Positions 31,913 through 40,841 of a stretch of DNA of 64,000 bases are shown piece by piece. The position numbers and the translations under genes are program-made. Under the pieces are notes generated by a model, which worked only from the letters and a program-made list of their open reading frames with translations, did not search any database and was not told the origin of the DNA. Each line of letters starts with the position of its first letter. Position 1 is the stretch's first letter. This DNA is from Pinisolibacter aquiterrae (GTDB taxonomy: Bacteria; Pseudomonadota; Alphaproteobacteria; Rhizobiales; Ancalomicrobiaceae). The stretch spans positions 1-64,000 of the forward strand of contig NZ_JAFNIH010000023.1 of the NCBI RefSeq assembly GCF_019160155.1, in the 5' to 3' direction.

Positions 31913-33313
31913 TCATTCGGTCGCGCGCGGCTCCGCCTTCAGAAGATCGGCGCCGGCGGCGCGCGGCAGGCGGGCGAAGACGAGCGCCGCCGCCATCGAC
32001 ACCGAGCCGACCAGGGTCAGGGCGATCGAGAAGTCGGTCGAGGAGAGCGGACCGGACGAGCGCGCCTCCAGCACGTGGAGCGTCAACGCGCCGAGGGCCA
32101 CGCCGGCCGACAGCGACAATTGCTGCATCATCGAGGAGAAGGCGGTGGCGCGGCTCGTCTCCTCGGCGGTGATGTCGGAATAGGCGACGACGTTGATCGC
32201 GGTGAACTCGAGGCTGCGGAAGAAGCCGCCGACGAGCAGGATCCCCATCACCACCGCCAGGGGCGTCGTGTCGGTGACGAAGCCGATCGCCGCCAGAAAG
32301 GCCCCGGCGATCACCGCGTCGGCGGTCAGAGTGGCGCGGAAGCCGTAGCGGGTCAGCACGCGCTTGGCCGCCACCTTCATGCCGATGGCGCCGATCGCCG
32401 CGACGAAGGTGGTCAGGCCCGACTGGAGCGCCGAGCGACCGAAGCCGAGCTGGAGCTGCAACGGCAACAGGAACGGCAGCGCGCCGACACCGATGCGAAA
32501 CAGCGACCCGCCCCAGATCGCCGCCGCGAAGGTCGGCCGGCGCAGGAGTTTCAGGTCGATCAGCGGATGCTCGGCGGTGCGGGCGTGGCGGACGTAGAGG
32601 GCGAGCGTGACGAGGCCGAGGAGCGCGACCAGCGCGTCGACCGCCAGCGGAACGATGTCGCGGCCGACCGTCTCGAAGGCGAAGACCGCCGCCGTGAGGC
32701 CGACGGTGGAGAGGGCGAAACCGAGGCCGTCGAAGGGCGGCCGGCGATCCTCACGCACCTCCGGCAGCATCGCCAACGCGGCGACCATGCCGATCAGGCC
32801 GATCGGCAGATTGATCCAGAAGATCCAGCGCCACGACGCCCAGGTGGTCAGCATGCCGCCGAGCGGTGGGCCGACCACCGGGCCGATCAGCGCCGGGATG
32901 GTCAGCCAGGCCATCGCCGACACCAGTTCGGCCCGCGGCACGGTGCGCAACATGACGAGGCGTCCGACCGGGGTCATCAGCGCGCCGCCGAGACCCTGGA
33001 CGAGGCGGCCGAGGATCAGGATCTCCATCGAGGGCGCGGCGCCGCAGGTGAGCGATCCCGTCAGGAACAGGCCCATCGCGCCGACGAAGACGCGGCGGGC
33101 GCCGAGCCGGTCGGCGATCCAGCCGGAGGCGGGGATGAACACCGCCATCGCCACCAGATAGGTGGTGATCGCCAGATTGAGCCGAACCGGCGCGACGCCG
33201 AGATCCTCCGCCATGCGCGGCAGCGCCGTGGCGATGATGGTCGAATCGAGATGTTCCATGAACAGGCCGACCGCGACGATCAGCGGCACGGAGCGAGACG
33301 TTCCGAGAGGCAT
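31913..33313 (-). CDS. MFS drug exporter, DHA2 (EmrB/QacA) type
   Basis: The 466-residue protein has 13-14 hydrophobic segments. The family signatures are LDSTIIATALPRMAEDLG in the first helix, SGWIADRLGARRVFVGA in the loop 2-3 motif, and the motif C-like WLTIPALIGPVVGPPLGGML. Members export drugs or metabolites using the proton gradient. The ATG at 33313 gives a short cytoplasmic start; an open upstream extension is Arg/Pro-rich and unlikely. It converges on hslU; a long imperfect hairpin (about 31,873-31,916) spans its stop. Confidence 0.9.
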   Translation of the reverse strand: MPLGTSRSVPLIVAVGLFMEHLDSTIIATALPRMAEDLGVAPVRLNLAITTYLVAMAVFIPASGWIADRLGARRVFVGAMGLFLTGSLTCGAAPSMEILILGRLVQGLGGALMTPVGRLVMLRTVPRAELVSAMAWLTIPALIGPVVGPPLGGMLTTWASWRWIFWINLPIGLIGMVAALAMLPEVREDRRPPFDGLGFALSTVGLTAAVFAFETVGRDIVPLAVDALVALLGLVTLALYVRHARTAEHPLIDLKLLRRPTFAAAIWGGSLFRIGVGALPFLLPLQLQLGFGRSALQSGLTTFVAAIGAIGMKVAAKRVLTRYGFRATLTADAVIAGAFLAAIGFVTDTTPLAVVMGILLVGGFFRSLEFTAINVVAYSDITAEETSRATAFSSMMQQLSLSAGVALGALTLHVLEARSSGPLSSTDFSIALTLVGSVSMAAALVFARLPRAAGADLLKAEPRATE

Positions 33314-33557
33314 TCGGGGTTCCGGGGGGATCGAGGGGCGCCGCCGGTGGGCACCGCCGGACGAGAGAGGCGAGAAGACATCGAACGGGAGGAAAATTCC
33401 AGTACCGGGGCGGGGCGGTGGCGAACACGTCGTCGCGAGCGGGACGCGTCTTCGCTCGCCCCGGCGATCGGCGCCGCCCAGCCCCGGCATTTCACACCCG
33501 AAGGTGAGGTGACGGCGTATACTCCCTCATGAGGTGTGGTCGTGAGGGAGGGTGACC

Positions 33558-34400
33558 ATGACGAGGGAGATGGCGACGGGGTGGAGACGGCCGGCGGCGG
33601 TCCGCCTCGGCGGGTTCGTGGCGGCGGCGGCGGTTCTCGCCGGCGCCGCCGCCCAGGCGGCGGAGGCGGCGGCGCCCGCGACCCCACCGGCGGAGGTGGC
33701 GCGGCTGGCGAGCGAGCTCGTCGGGCTGTTCGTGGTGGCGACAGTGATGGAGTCGGCGCTGACGACGCTCTTCAACTGGCGGCTCTATCTCGAGTTCTTC
33801 AACGGGCGCGCGGTCAAGACGCTGGTGATGTTCGGCTTCGGCTGGGCGGTGGTGACGACCTTCGACTACGACGTCTTCCACCGGATCCTCGTCTCGCTCG
33901 GCGCGAGCGGCGAGACGGGGCCGCTCTCGCGCAGCCTTTCGGCGCTGGTTCTGTCGGGCGGCAGCGTGACGGTCTACCAGCTCTTCAAGATGCTCGGCCT
34001 GCGGCCTCCGGCCGAACCCGCGGCGGCGGTGGCGAACCCCCCGGCGGACAAGGCGTGGATCTCGGTGCGGGTCGTCCGCTCGCGCGCGGTCGGCGACGTC
34101 GCGATCCTGGTCGAGGCGGTGAAGGACCCGACGCCGGAGATGCTCGCGGCGGTCCCGCTCGCCGGGATCGTCAGGGATCGCTCGCTCGGGCAGCGCCTGC
34201 GCGCGGTGTTCCTCGCCGAACCCTTGCGTTGGCCTCCGAGCGGCGGTCACGCGGTGCCGATCGACACGGTCCACCGCGTCGCCGTCCGCGCGAGCCTGCG
34301 CAACGAGGGCGACGGCGGGGCGACCACCACGGTCGAGCGCACGCTCCACCTCGGCCGCTTCGCCGGCGGCGCGGTGCTGGATTTCGTCGAGACGCTGTGA
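33558..34400 (+). CDS. Membrane-anchored protein of unknown function
   Basis: The 280-residue product has an N-terminal signal-like helix (residues about 16-36, Ala-rich), three further hydrophobic segments up to about residue 150 ([34 protein letters not shown] and SLSALVLSGGSVTVYQLFKM), and a soluble C-terminal half. I recognise no family. GTG at 33552 is an alternative start, but the ATG at 33558 is better placed behind GGGAGGGTGA. It diverges from the MFS gene and has no clear functional partner nearby. Confidence 0.7.
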   Translation: MTREMATGWRRPAAVRLGGFVAAAAVLAGAAAQAAEAAAPATPPAEVARLASELVGLFVVATVMESALTTLFNWRLYLEFFNGRAVKTLVMFGFGWAVVTTFDYDVFHRILVSLGASGETGPLSRSLSALVLSGGSVTVYQLFKMLGLRPPAEPAAAVANPPADKAWISVRVVRSRAVGDVAILVEAVKDPTPEMLAAVPLAGIVRDRSLGQRLRAVFLAEPLRWPPSGGHAVPIDTVHRVAVRASLRNEGDGGATTTVERTLHLGRFAGGAVLDFVETL

Positions 34401-34469
34401 CGGCCCCGCCCGGAGAGGCCGCGCGACGGGGCCTCGGGGCCGTCGATCGGGGCGCTGTATCCAGCATCG

Positions 34470-34548
34470 TTCGTATTACGAACATTCGTTCGATTTCAAA
34501 CGATTTCGTTTGTCCGACGGGCGGCTCTCGGATCAGTATGTATACATA
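34470..34548 (+). promoter_or_regulatory. Three palindromes upstream of the Rieske oxygenase gene
   Basis: This A+T-richer stretch contains TTCGTATTACGAA (34470-34482), AAACGATTTCGTTT (34498-34511) and TATGTATACATA (34537-34548), each a perfect inverted repeat. The last has the GTATAC core and flanks typical of operators for FadR/FCD-type GntR regulators, and such a regulator is encoded one gene downstream. It ends 28 bases before the oxygenase start, where it could block transcription. Confidence 0.6.
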
Positions 34549-34576
34549 GAAGAGCCGAAGAGCCCGAGGAAACGCC

Positions 34577-35638
34577 ATGACCGAGGACAGCAAATCGCAA
34601 TGGCCGCGCGAGGCCTGGTACGCCGCCGCCTGGGATCACGAAATCGGCCGCAAGCTGACGGCCCGCAAGATCTGCGACCACGACGTCGTCATGTATCGCC
34701 GGCTCGACGGCCGGGTGTGCACGCTCGAGAACGCCTGTTGGCACCGGCTGCTGCCCTTGTCGATGGGCCGGCTCGACGGCGACGAGGTGACCTGCGGCTA
34801 TCACGGCCTCGTCTTCGACGCCTCCGGCCGTTGCACCCACATGCCCTCGCAGGACACGATCAACCCTTCCGCCTGCGTGCGGACCTATCCGACCGTCGAG
34901 CGGCATCGGTTCGTGTGGATCTGGACCGGCGATCCCGCCCGCGCCGATCCCGCCCTGGTGCCCGATCTCCATTGGAACGACGACCCGGACTGGGCGGGCG
35001 ACGGCAAGGTCATCCACGTGAAGTGCGACTACCGGCTGGTGCTCGACAATCTGATGGATCTCACCCACGAGACCTTCGTCCATTCCTCCTCGATCGGCGA
35101 TCGGGCGGTGGCGGAGGCGCCGTTCGAGGTGACCCACGGCGACCGCACCGCCACCGTGACCCGGTGGATGGAGGGCATCACCCCACCGCCGTTCTGGGCC
35201 GCGCAATACGGTCGGCCCGGTCTGGTCGACCGCTGGCAGATCATCCGCTTCGAGGCGCCGGCGACGATCGCCATCGACGTCGGCGTGGCCGAGGCCGGAA
35301 CCGGCGCCAAGGAGGGGGATCGCTCCAAGGGCGTCAACGGCTACGTGCTCAACACGATCACCCCGGAGAGCGACGGCACCTGCCATTACTTCTGGGCCTT
35401 CGCGCGCAACTACGATCTGCGCAATCAGAAGCGCACCACGGATCTGCGCGAGGGCGTCTCGCGCGTCTTCGGCGAGGACGAGCTGGTGCTCGAGGCGCAG
35501 CAGCGGGCGATCGACGCGCGGCCCGACAAGCACTTCTTCAACCTCAACATCGACGCCGGATCGATGTGGGCGCGGCGCCTGATCGATCGGATGATCGAGA
35601 GGGAGCGCGCGCCCGTCACCCTGAAGGCGGCGGAGTGA
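34577..35638 (+). CDS. Rieske non-heme iron oxygenase, VanA-like
   Basis: The 353-residue protein has an N-terminal Rieske domain with the [2Fe-2S] ligands in C-W-H (residues 54-56) and C-G-Y-H (73-76). The mononuclear iron site has the expected pattern in DNLMDLTHETFVHSS. The opening REAWYAAAWDHEIG is typical of the VanA/phenoxybenzoate-dioxygenase oxygenase subunits, single-component alpha subunits that demethylate or hydroxylate aromatic acids. The electron donor is probably the VanB-type reductase two genes downstream. The substrate is unknown; vanillate is only one possibility. Confidence 0.9.
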   Translation: MTEDSKSQWPREAWYAAAWDHEIGRKLTARKICDHDVVMYRRLDGRVCTLENACWHRLLPLSMGRLDGDEVTCGYHGLVFDASGRCTHMPSQDTINPSACVRTYPTVERHRFVWIWTGDPARADPALVPDLHWNDDPDWAGDGKVIHVKCDYRLVLDNLMDLTHETFVHSSSIGDRAVAEAPFEVTHGDRTATVTRWMEGITPPPFWAAQYGRPGLVDRWQIIRFEAPATIAIDVGVAEAGTGAKEGDRSKGVNGYVLNTITPESDGTCHYFWAFARNYDLRNQKRTTDLREGVSRVFGEDELVLEAQQRAIDARPDKHFFNLNIDAGSMWARRLIDRMIERERAPVTLKAAE

Positions 35639-35645
35639 GACCCTC

Positions 35646-36398
35646 ATGACCTCCGCCACCGAGACCTCCCAGACCCGGCGCGCCGAACTCTCCTTACGCG
35701 AGGCGATCGCCGACGGCTCGCTCGGCGCCGGCGAGCGCCTGTCGGAACTGACGCTGACCGAGCGCTTCGGCGTGTCGCGCACGCCGCTCAGAACCGCGCT
35801 GGTGCGGCTCGCCAGCGAGGGCGTGATCGAGGCCGCCCCCAACGGCGGCTATCTGGTCCGGGCCTTCTCGACGGAGGATCTGATCGACGCGATCGACCTG
35901 CGCGGGGTGCTCGAGGGCCATGCGGCGCGGCGGGCGGCGGAACGGGGGGCGAGCCCCCGCGACCTCGGCGCGATCGAGGCGCTCCTGGTGGCGATCGACG
36001 ATCTCCTGGTCGCCGAGACCCTGGGCGAGGAGGCCTTCGCGGCCTATGTCGACCTCAACGCCCGCTTCCACGCGGCATTGATCGGGCTCGCCGGCAATCC
36101 GACGCTGGCGCGCGAGATCGAGCGCGTCCAGGCCCTGCCCTTCGCCGGTCCGAGCGCCTTCGTCGGCGTCCAGGCGCGGCTGCCGCGGGCGCGGTCGATC
36201 CTGATCGAGGCGCAATCGCACCACCGCGCCGTCGTCGAGGCGATCCGGGAACGCGAGGGCGGGCGGGCGGATGCCTTGATGCGCGAACACGCCCGGCTCG
36301 CCCGGCGCAATCTCCAGGCGGCGATCACCGATCGCGAGCGGCTCGACGGGCTGCCCGGCGTCGCCTTCATAAGAGACGCCGGCAAACGGCGCGCCTGA
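35646..36398 (+). CDS. GntR-family transcriptional regulator, FCD (FadR) type
   Basis: The 250-residue protein has an N-terminal winged helix (LREAIADGSLGAGERLSELTL, then ERFGVSRTPLRTALVRLASEG in two blocks) and an all-helical FCD ligand domain containing LRGVLEGHAARRAAERG and the metal-site His residues in NARFHAALI and SHHRAVVEAI. Such proteins repress catabolic genes until a carboxylate ligand binds. It sits seven bases after the oxygenase stop and before the reductase gene, so it is most likely the local regulator acting at the palindromes at 34470-34548. Confidence 0.92.
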   Translation: MTSATETSQTRRAELSLREAIADGSLGAGERLSELTLTERFGVSRTPLRTALVRLASEGVIEAAPNGGYLVRAFSTEDLIDAIDLRGVLEGHAARRAAERGASPRDLGAIEALLVAIDDLLVAETLGEEAFAAYVDLNARFHAALIGLAGNPTLAREIERVQALPFAGPSAFVGVQARLPRARSILIEAQSHHRAVVEAIREREGGRADALMREHARLARRNLQAAITDRERLDGLPGVAFIRDAGKRRA

Positions 36399-36432
36399 TC
36401 GAACGACGAAAAGACGGTCCAGGGAGGACACC

Positions 36433-37407
36433 ATGACCCGCAGCCCCCGGCTTCGCGACGCGATCCTGCGCGACGTCCGCGACGTCGCCGCCGACGTCCG
36501 CCGTTTCGAATTCGAACCGCTCGACGGCGAGGCCCGCCGGGAGGCGGGCGACCATGTCGACGTGGTCGTGACGGTCGACGGCCGCCCCGTCACCCGCTCT
36601 TATTCGCTGATCCCGGCGACGCCCGGCCGGTTCGCGATCGCGGTCAAGCACGAGCCTCGGGGTCGCGGCGGCTCGGCGGCGATGATGCGGCTCGCGGCCG
36701 GCGACCGGATCACCTTCGAGGGGCCGTCCAACGACTTCCCCGCGCTTCTCGACGAGCGCGAGGCGCTGCTCATCGCCGGCGGCATCGGCGTCACCGCGCT
36801 GATCGGCCATGCGGAGGCGCTGGCGCGGCGCGGGCGGCGGTTCCGCTTCCTCCATGCCGGCCGGTCGCGCGCGGCGATGGCCTTCGGCGACGAGCTGACG
36901 GCCCTGCTCGGCGGGACTTACGAGACCTTCCCCTCCGACGAGGGGCGGCGGATCGATCTCGCCGCCGAGATCGCGCGGCTTCCCGCCGACGGACGGGTGT
37001 GGTTCTGCGGGCCGGAGCGGCTGCGCGAGGGGATCGAGGCGGCGTGGAGCGCGGCGGGGCGGCCGATGCACGACCTGCGCTTCGAGAATTTCGGCGGCAG
37101 CGAGGGGGCGGCCGAATTCCGCGTCGCGGTGCCGCGCCACGGGGTCGAGATCACGGTGCCCGCCGGGACGACGCTGCTCGACGCGCTCGAGGGCGCCGGG
37201 CTCGACCTGATGAGCGACTGCCGGCGCGGCGAATGCGGGCTCTGCGCGCTCGACGTGCTCGAGGTCGAGGGCGCGATCGAGCATCACGACGTCTTCTTCT
37301 CGGCGCACCAGAAGGCCGAAGGCACCAAGATGTGCCCCTGCGTGTCGCGAGTCGGCGCCGGCGGACGGGTCGTCCTCGACACGCGCTGGCGGCCGGACGC
37401 GATCTGA
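36433..37407 (+). CDS. VanB-type oxidoreductase (FNR domain plus C-terminal [2Fe-2S] ferredoxin)
   Basis: The 324-residue protein has an N-terminal flavin-binding barrel (RPVTRSYSLIPATPG), an NAD-binding domain (ALLIAGGIGVTALIGHAEAL and RVWFCGPERLREGIEAAW), and a C-terminal plant-type ferredoxin with the ligands C-x4-C-x2-C in DCRRGECGLCALDVL and the distant Cys in KMCPCVSR. This order is that of phthalate dioxygenase reductase and VanB. It passes electrons from NAD(P)H to the Rieske oxygenase. GGGAGGA stands nine bases before the ATG. Confidence 0.93.
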   Translation: MTRSPRLRDAILRDVRDVAADVRRFEFEPLDGEARREAGDHVDVVVTVDGRPVTRSYSLIPATPGRFAIAVKHEPRGRGGSAAMMRLAAGDRITFEGPSNDFPALLDEREALLIAGGIGVTALIGHAEALARRGRRFRFLHAGRSRAAMAFGDELTALLGGTYETFPSDEGRRIDLAAEIARLPADGRVWFCGPERLREGIEAAWSAAGRPMHDLRFENFGGSEGAAEFRVAVPRHGVEITVPAGTTLLDALEGAGLDLMSDCRRGECGLCALDVLEVEGAIEHHDVFFSAHQKAEGTKMCPCVSRVGAGGRVVLDTRWRPDAI

Positions 37408-37506
37408 CGGGAAGATCCGGGAATCCCGCGAAATTCGGCTCCGCCGGGCGCCTTTCCACCCCCATCCCGACCATCTGGACCCGGATCACGCCCATCTCGT
37501 TCGTTA

Positions 37507-37536
37507 TGCGTACAAACTTCAAGAATGCGTACAAAT
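37507..37536 (+). promoter_or_regulatory. Paired 11-bp direct repeats upstream of the binding-protein gene
   Basis: ATGCGTACAAA occurs at 37507-37517 and again at 37526-37536, 19 bases from start to start, so nearly two helical turns apart on the same DNA face. This looks like a regulator site, possibly for the GntR protein, since half-sites of the GTAC type are involved. A near-perfect palindrome with two GGATCC ends (37624-37643) lies further down, just before the ribosome binding site. Confidence 0.5.
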
Positions 37537-37665
37537 GAGCCGCCGCCCGGCTTGATGCCGGGGGGCGCTTGCGGGTTCAATCCGTCAACCGCGCGGCCCG
37601 AACCGCCGGTCGATGGCTTCAACGGATCCCCTCGAGAGGATCCCGCCATATCGGGAGGAAATCAC

Positions 37666-38850
37666 ATGAATCGTCGCAACGCGCTCGCGCGTCTCGCCAC
37701 CGTCGCGCTCCTCGGCGCCCTGCCCGTCTCCGCCTTCGCGGCGGACACGATCAAGATCGGCCTGATCCTGCCGATGACCGGCCCCTCCGCCTCGACCGGC
37801 CGCCAAGTGAGCGCCGCCGTCGCGCTCTATCAGGCGATGAACGGCAAGACCGTCGCCGGCAAGACCGTCGAGGTGATCGTCAAGGACGACACCGGCGCCG
37901 CCGATCAGACCAAGCGTCTCGCCCAGGAACTCGTCGTCAACGACCATGTCGCGATCCTCGCCGGCTTCGGCCTGACGCCGCTCGCGCTCGCCGCGGCCCC
38001 GATCGCCACGCAGGCCAAGGTGCCGGAGATCGTCATGGCGGCCGGCACCGCGATCATCACCGAGGCCTCGCCCTTCATCGTGCGCACCTCCTTCACGCTG
38101 CCGCAGGTGACCGTGCCGGCGGCGGAATTCACCGCCAAGTCGGGCGCCAAGAAGGTGGTGACGCTGGTCACCGACTACGCGCCGGGCATCGACGCGGAGA
38201 AGGCCTTCAAGGAGAAGTTCACGGCGGAAGGCGGCACCGTCGCCGCCGAGCTGCGCGTGCCCCTGAAGAACCCTGACTTCGCGCCCTTCCTCCAGCGCGT
38301 CGCCGACGAGAAGCCCGACGCGGTCTTCGTCTTCGTGCCGTCGGGCTTCGGCGGGCTCTTCGTCAAGCAGTTCGTCGAGCGCGGCCTCGACAAGTCGGGC
38401 ATCAAGCTGATCGCCACCGGCGACGTGCTCGACGACGACCTCATCGACCAGATGGGCGACGTGGTGCTCGGCGTCACCTCGACCCACCACTATTCCGCCG
38501 CCCATCCCTCGCCGGAGAACAAGGCCTTCGTCGCCGCCTTCGAGAAGGCCAACGGCGGCCAGCGGCCGAACTTCATGGCGGTCGGCGGCTTCGACGGCAT
38601 GGCGCTGATCTATGCCGCGCTGAAGAAGACCAACGGCGACACCGACGGCGTCAAGCTGGTCGACGCCATGAAGGGCATGGCCTGGACGAGCCCGCGCGGG
38701 CCGATCTCGATCGACCCGGAGACGCGCGACATCGTCCAGAACGTCTATGTGCGGACCGTCGAGAAGGTCGACGGTCATCTCTACAACGTCGAAAAGTCGG
38801 CCTTCGAGGCGGTCAAGGACCCGGTCAAGGCCGCCAAGGCCAAGAAGTGA
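37666..38850 (+). CDS. livK: Branched-chain-type ABC transporter, periplasmic binding protein
   Basis: The 394-residue protein has a signal peptide (about residues 1-26, ending VSAFA-AD) and then the type I periplasmic binding fold of the Leu/Ile/Val-binding family: IKIGLILPMTGPSASTGRQ, VKDDTGAADQTKRLAQELV and the family's long C-terminal lobe. GGGAGGAA lies five bases before the ATG. Many members bind aromatic acids or other carboxylates rather than amino acids. Its place beside a Rieske oxygenase points that way, so the symbol marks family only. Confidence 0.9.
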   Translation: MNRRNALARLATVALLGALPVSAFAADTIKIGLILPMTGPSASTGRQVSAAVALYQAMNGKTVAGKTVEVIVKDDTGAADQTKRLAQELVVNDHVAILAGFGLTPLALAAAPIATQAKVPEIVMAAGTAIITEASPFIVRTSFTLPQVTVPAAEFTAKSGAKKVVTLVTDYAPGIDAEKAFKEKFTAEGGTVAAELRVPLKNPDFAPFLQRVADEKPDAVFVFVPSGFGGLFVKQFVERGLDKSGIKLIATGDVLDDDLIDQMGDVVLGVTSTHHYSAAHPSPENKAFVAAFEKANGGQRPNFMAVGGFDGMALIYAALKKTNGDTDGVKLVDAMKGMAWTSPRGPISIDPETRDIVQNVYVRTVEKVDGHLYNVEKSAFEAVKDPVKAAKAKK

Positions 38851-38938
38851 TCGCTTCCGACTTCGATCCGATCTCCCCGCGCGGCGTTCGTCCGCGCGGG
38901 AACGGCCGCGCCGTCGCCCCTCGAAAGGGATCTCCGGA

Positions 38939-39796
38939 ATGCTGACCATTCTCTTCGACGGCATCTCCACGGGCATGCTCTTGTTCGTGCTCGCCGTCGG
39001 CCTCTCGGTGACGCTGGGGTTGATGAACTTCGTCAATCTGGCGCACGGCGCCTTCGCCATGCTCGGCGGCTACGTCACGGTGATCGCGATGCAGCGTTTC
39101 GGCGTGCCGTTCCTGGCGACGCTGCCGCTCGCCTTCCTCATCGCCGCCGTGGTCGGGGTGATCCTCGAGCGCACGCTCTATGTCCGGCTCTACGGGCGGC
39201 CCCATCTCGATCAGGTGCTGTTCTCGATCGGCCTCGTCTTCATGGCGATCGCCGCCGCCTCCTGGGCGATGGGCTCGAGCCCGCAGAACATCCGCCTGCC
39301 CGAGGAACTGAAGGGGCGCTTCGACGTCTTCGGCGTCGGCATCGGGCGCTATCGGCTGTTCCTGACGGTGGTCTGCGGCGTGCTGGCGGTCGCCCTGCAA
39401 CTCGTCCTCTCCGAGACCCGCTTCGGCAGCCGTCTGCGCGCCGCCGTCGACGACGCGCGGGTGGCGCGCGGGCTCGGCATCGACGTGCAGACGGTGTTCG
39501 CGCTGACCTTCGCGGTCGGCTCCGGGCTCGCCGGTCTCGGCGGGGCGCTGGGGGCGGAGATCCTCGGCCTCGATCCCGGCTTTCCGGTCAAATACATGAT
39601 CTTCTTCCTGATCGTCGTCACCGTCGGCGGGTCCTCGTCGATCGTCGGGCCGTTCCTCGCCGCCCTGATGCTCGGCATCGCCGACGTCGGCGGCAAATAC
39701 TTCGTGCCGGAGATCGGCTCCTTCGTGATCTACGCCTTGATGATCGCGGTTCTGATCGTGCGTCCGAACGGGCTCTTCGCCCGTCCCGGCCGGTGA
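38939..39796 (+). CDS. livH: Branched-chain-type ABC transporter permease (LivH-like)
   Basis: The 285-residue protein begins MLTILFDGISTGMLLFVLAV and has the LivH motif LGLMNFVNLAHGAFAMLGGY near residue 30, eight or so membrane helices, and the coupling loop ARVARGLGIDVQTVFALTFAVGSGLAG that contacts the ATPase. It forms the inner-membrane channel with LivM. It follows livK by 88 bases and precedes livM by 10 bases. Confidence 0.93.
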   Translation: MLTILFDGISTGMLLFVLAVGLSVTLGLMNFVNLAHGAFAMLGGYVTVIAMQRFGVPFLATLPLAFLIAAVVGVILERTLYVRLYGRPHLDQVLFSIGLVFMAIAAASWAMGSSPQNIRLPEELKGRFDVFGVGIGRYRLFLTVVCGVLAVALQLVLSETRFGSRLRAAVDDARVARGLGIDVQTVFALTFAVGSGLAGLGGALGAEILGLDPGFPVKYMIFFLIVVTVGGSSSIVGPFLAALMLGIADVGGKYFVPEIGSFVIYALMIAVLIVRPNGLFARPGR

Positions 39797-39806
39797 GGGG
39801 GACGCC

Positions 39807-40841
39807 ATGACGATGCCCCTCCTCCCCACCTCGCGCGCCGACGCCGTCGCCTCGGCCAAGGCCTTCCTCGGGGCGCAGTCGCGGGTGCGGCCGCTCGAGA
39901 TCGCCTTCTGGCTCCTCGCCTTCGCCGCGCTCTTCGTCGGCCGTTCGCATCATCTGCTCCTGGCCGAGATCACCATTCTCGCCCTCTTCGCGGTGTCGCT
40001 CGACCTGATCCTCGGCTATGCCGGCATCGTCTCGCTGGGACATGCCGCCTTCTTCGGCCTCGGCGCCTATGCCGCCGGTATCCTGGCGCAATCGGGCCAC
40101 GGCGATCCCCTCTCCGGGCTCGTGGTGGCGGCGGGCGTCGCGGCGGTGGCGGGCTTCGTCTCGAGCTTCCTGGTGTTGCGCGGGGCCGATCTGACGCGAC
40201 TGATGATCACGCTCGGCGTCGCCTCGCTCCTCTACGAGGCCGCCAACAAGATGGATTGGCTCACCGGCGGCGCCGACGGGCTCCAGGGCATCCTGATCGG
40301 CCCGCTCCTCGGGCGGTTCGACTTCGATCTCTACGGCACGACCGCCTTCGCCTATGCGCTCGGCGTGTTGTTCGTGGTGATGCTGGCGCTCCGCGTCGTG
40401 GTGCATTCGCCCTTCGGCCATGCGTTGCGGGCCATTCGCGACAATCGCCTCAGGGCGCGGGCGGTCGGCATTCCGGTCGAGCGGCGACTGGTCGCGGTCT
40501 ACACGCTCTCGGCGGCGATCGCCGGGCTCGCCGGCGCGCTCTCGTGCCAGACGACCGCCTTCGTGTCGCTCGACGTGCTCGACTTCCACCGTTCGGCCGA
40601 GGTGCTGCTGGTGCTCGTCATCGGCGGATCGGGCCGGCTCTACGGCGCCATCGTCGGCGCGGTGGTGTTCCGCTTCGCCCAGGACGTGCTCTCGGCGATG
40701 ACCCCGCAATATTGGCAGTTCTGGGTCGGACTCGGGCTGGTGATCCTGGTGCTGATCGGCCGCGATCGGCTCGACGACCTCGGCCGGGCGATCGTCGCCC
40801 GCATCCTGCCCGCTCGCCGTTCGCCGGAGGGCACGCCGTGA
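39807..40841 (+). CDS. livM: Branched-chain-type ABC transporter permease (LivM-like)
   Basis: The 344-residue protein has a longer hydrophilic start than LivH and then about nine membrane helices, with the LivM block LDLILGYAGIVSLGHAAFFGLG and the coupling loop RDNRLRARAVGIPVERRLVAVYT. It is the second permease of the heteromeric importer. Its stop overlaps the GTG start of livG by four bases. Confidence 0.93.
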   Translation: MTMPLLPTSRADAVASAKAFLGAQSRVRPLEIAFWLLAFAALFVGRSHHLLLAEITILALFAVSLDLILGYAGIVSLGHAAFFGLGAYAAGILAQSGHGDPLSGLVVAAGVAAVAGFVSSFLVLRGADLTRLMITLGVASLLYEAANKMDWLTGGADGLQGILIGPLLGRFDFDLYGTTAFAYALGVLFVVMLALRVVVHSPFGHALRAIRDNRLRARAVGIPVERRLVAVYTLSAAIAGLAGALSCQTTAFVSLDVLDFHRSAEVLLVLVIGGSGRLYGAIVGAVVFRFAQDVLSAMTPQYWQFWVGLGLVILVLIGRDRLDDLGRAIVARILPARRSPEGTP

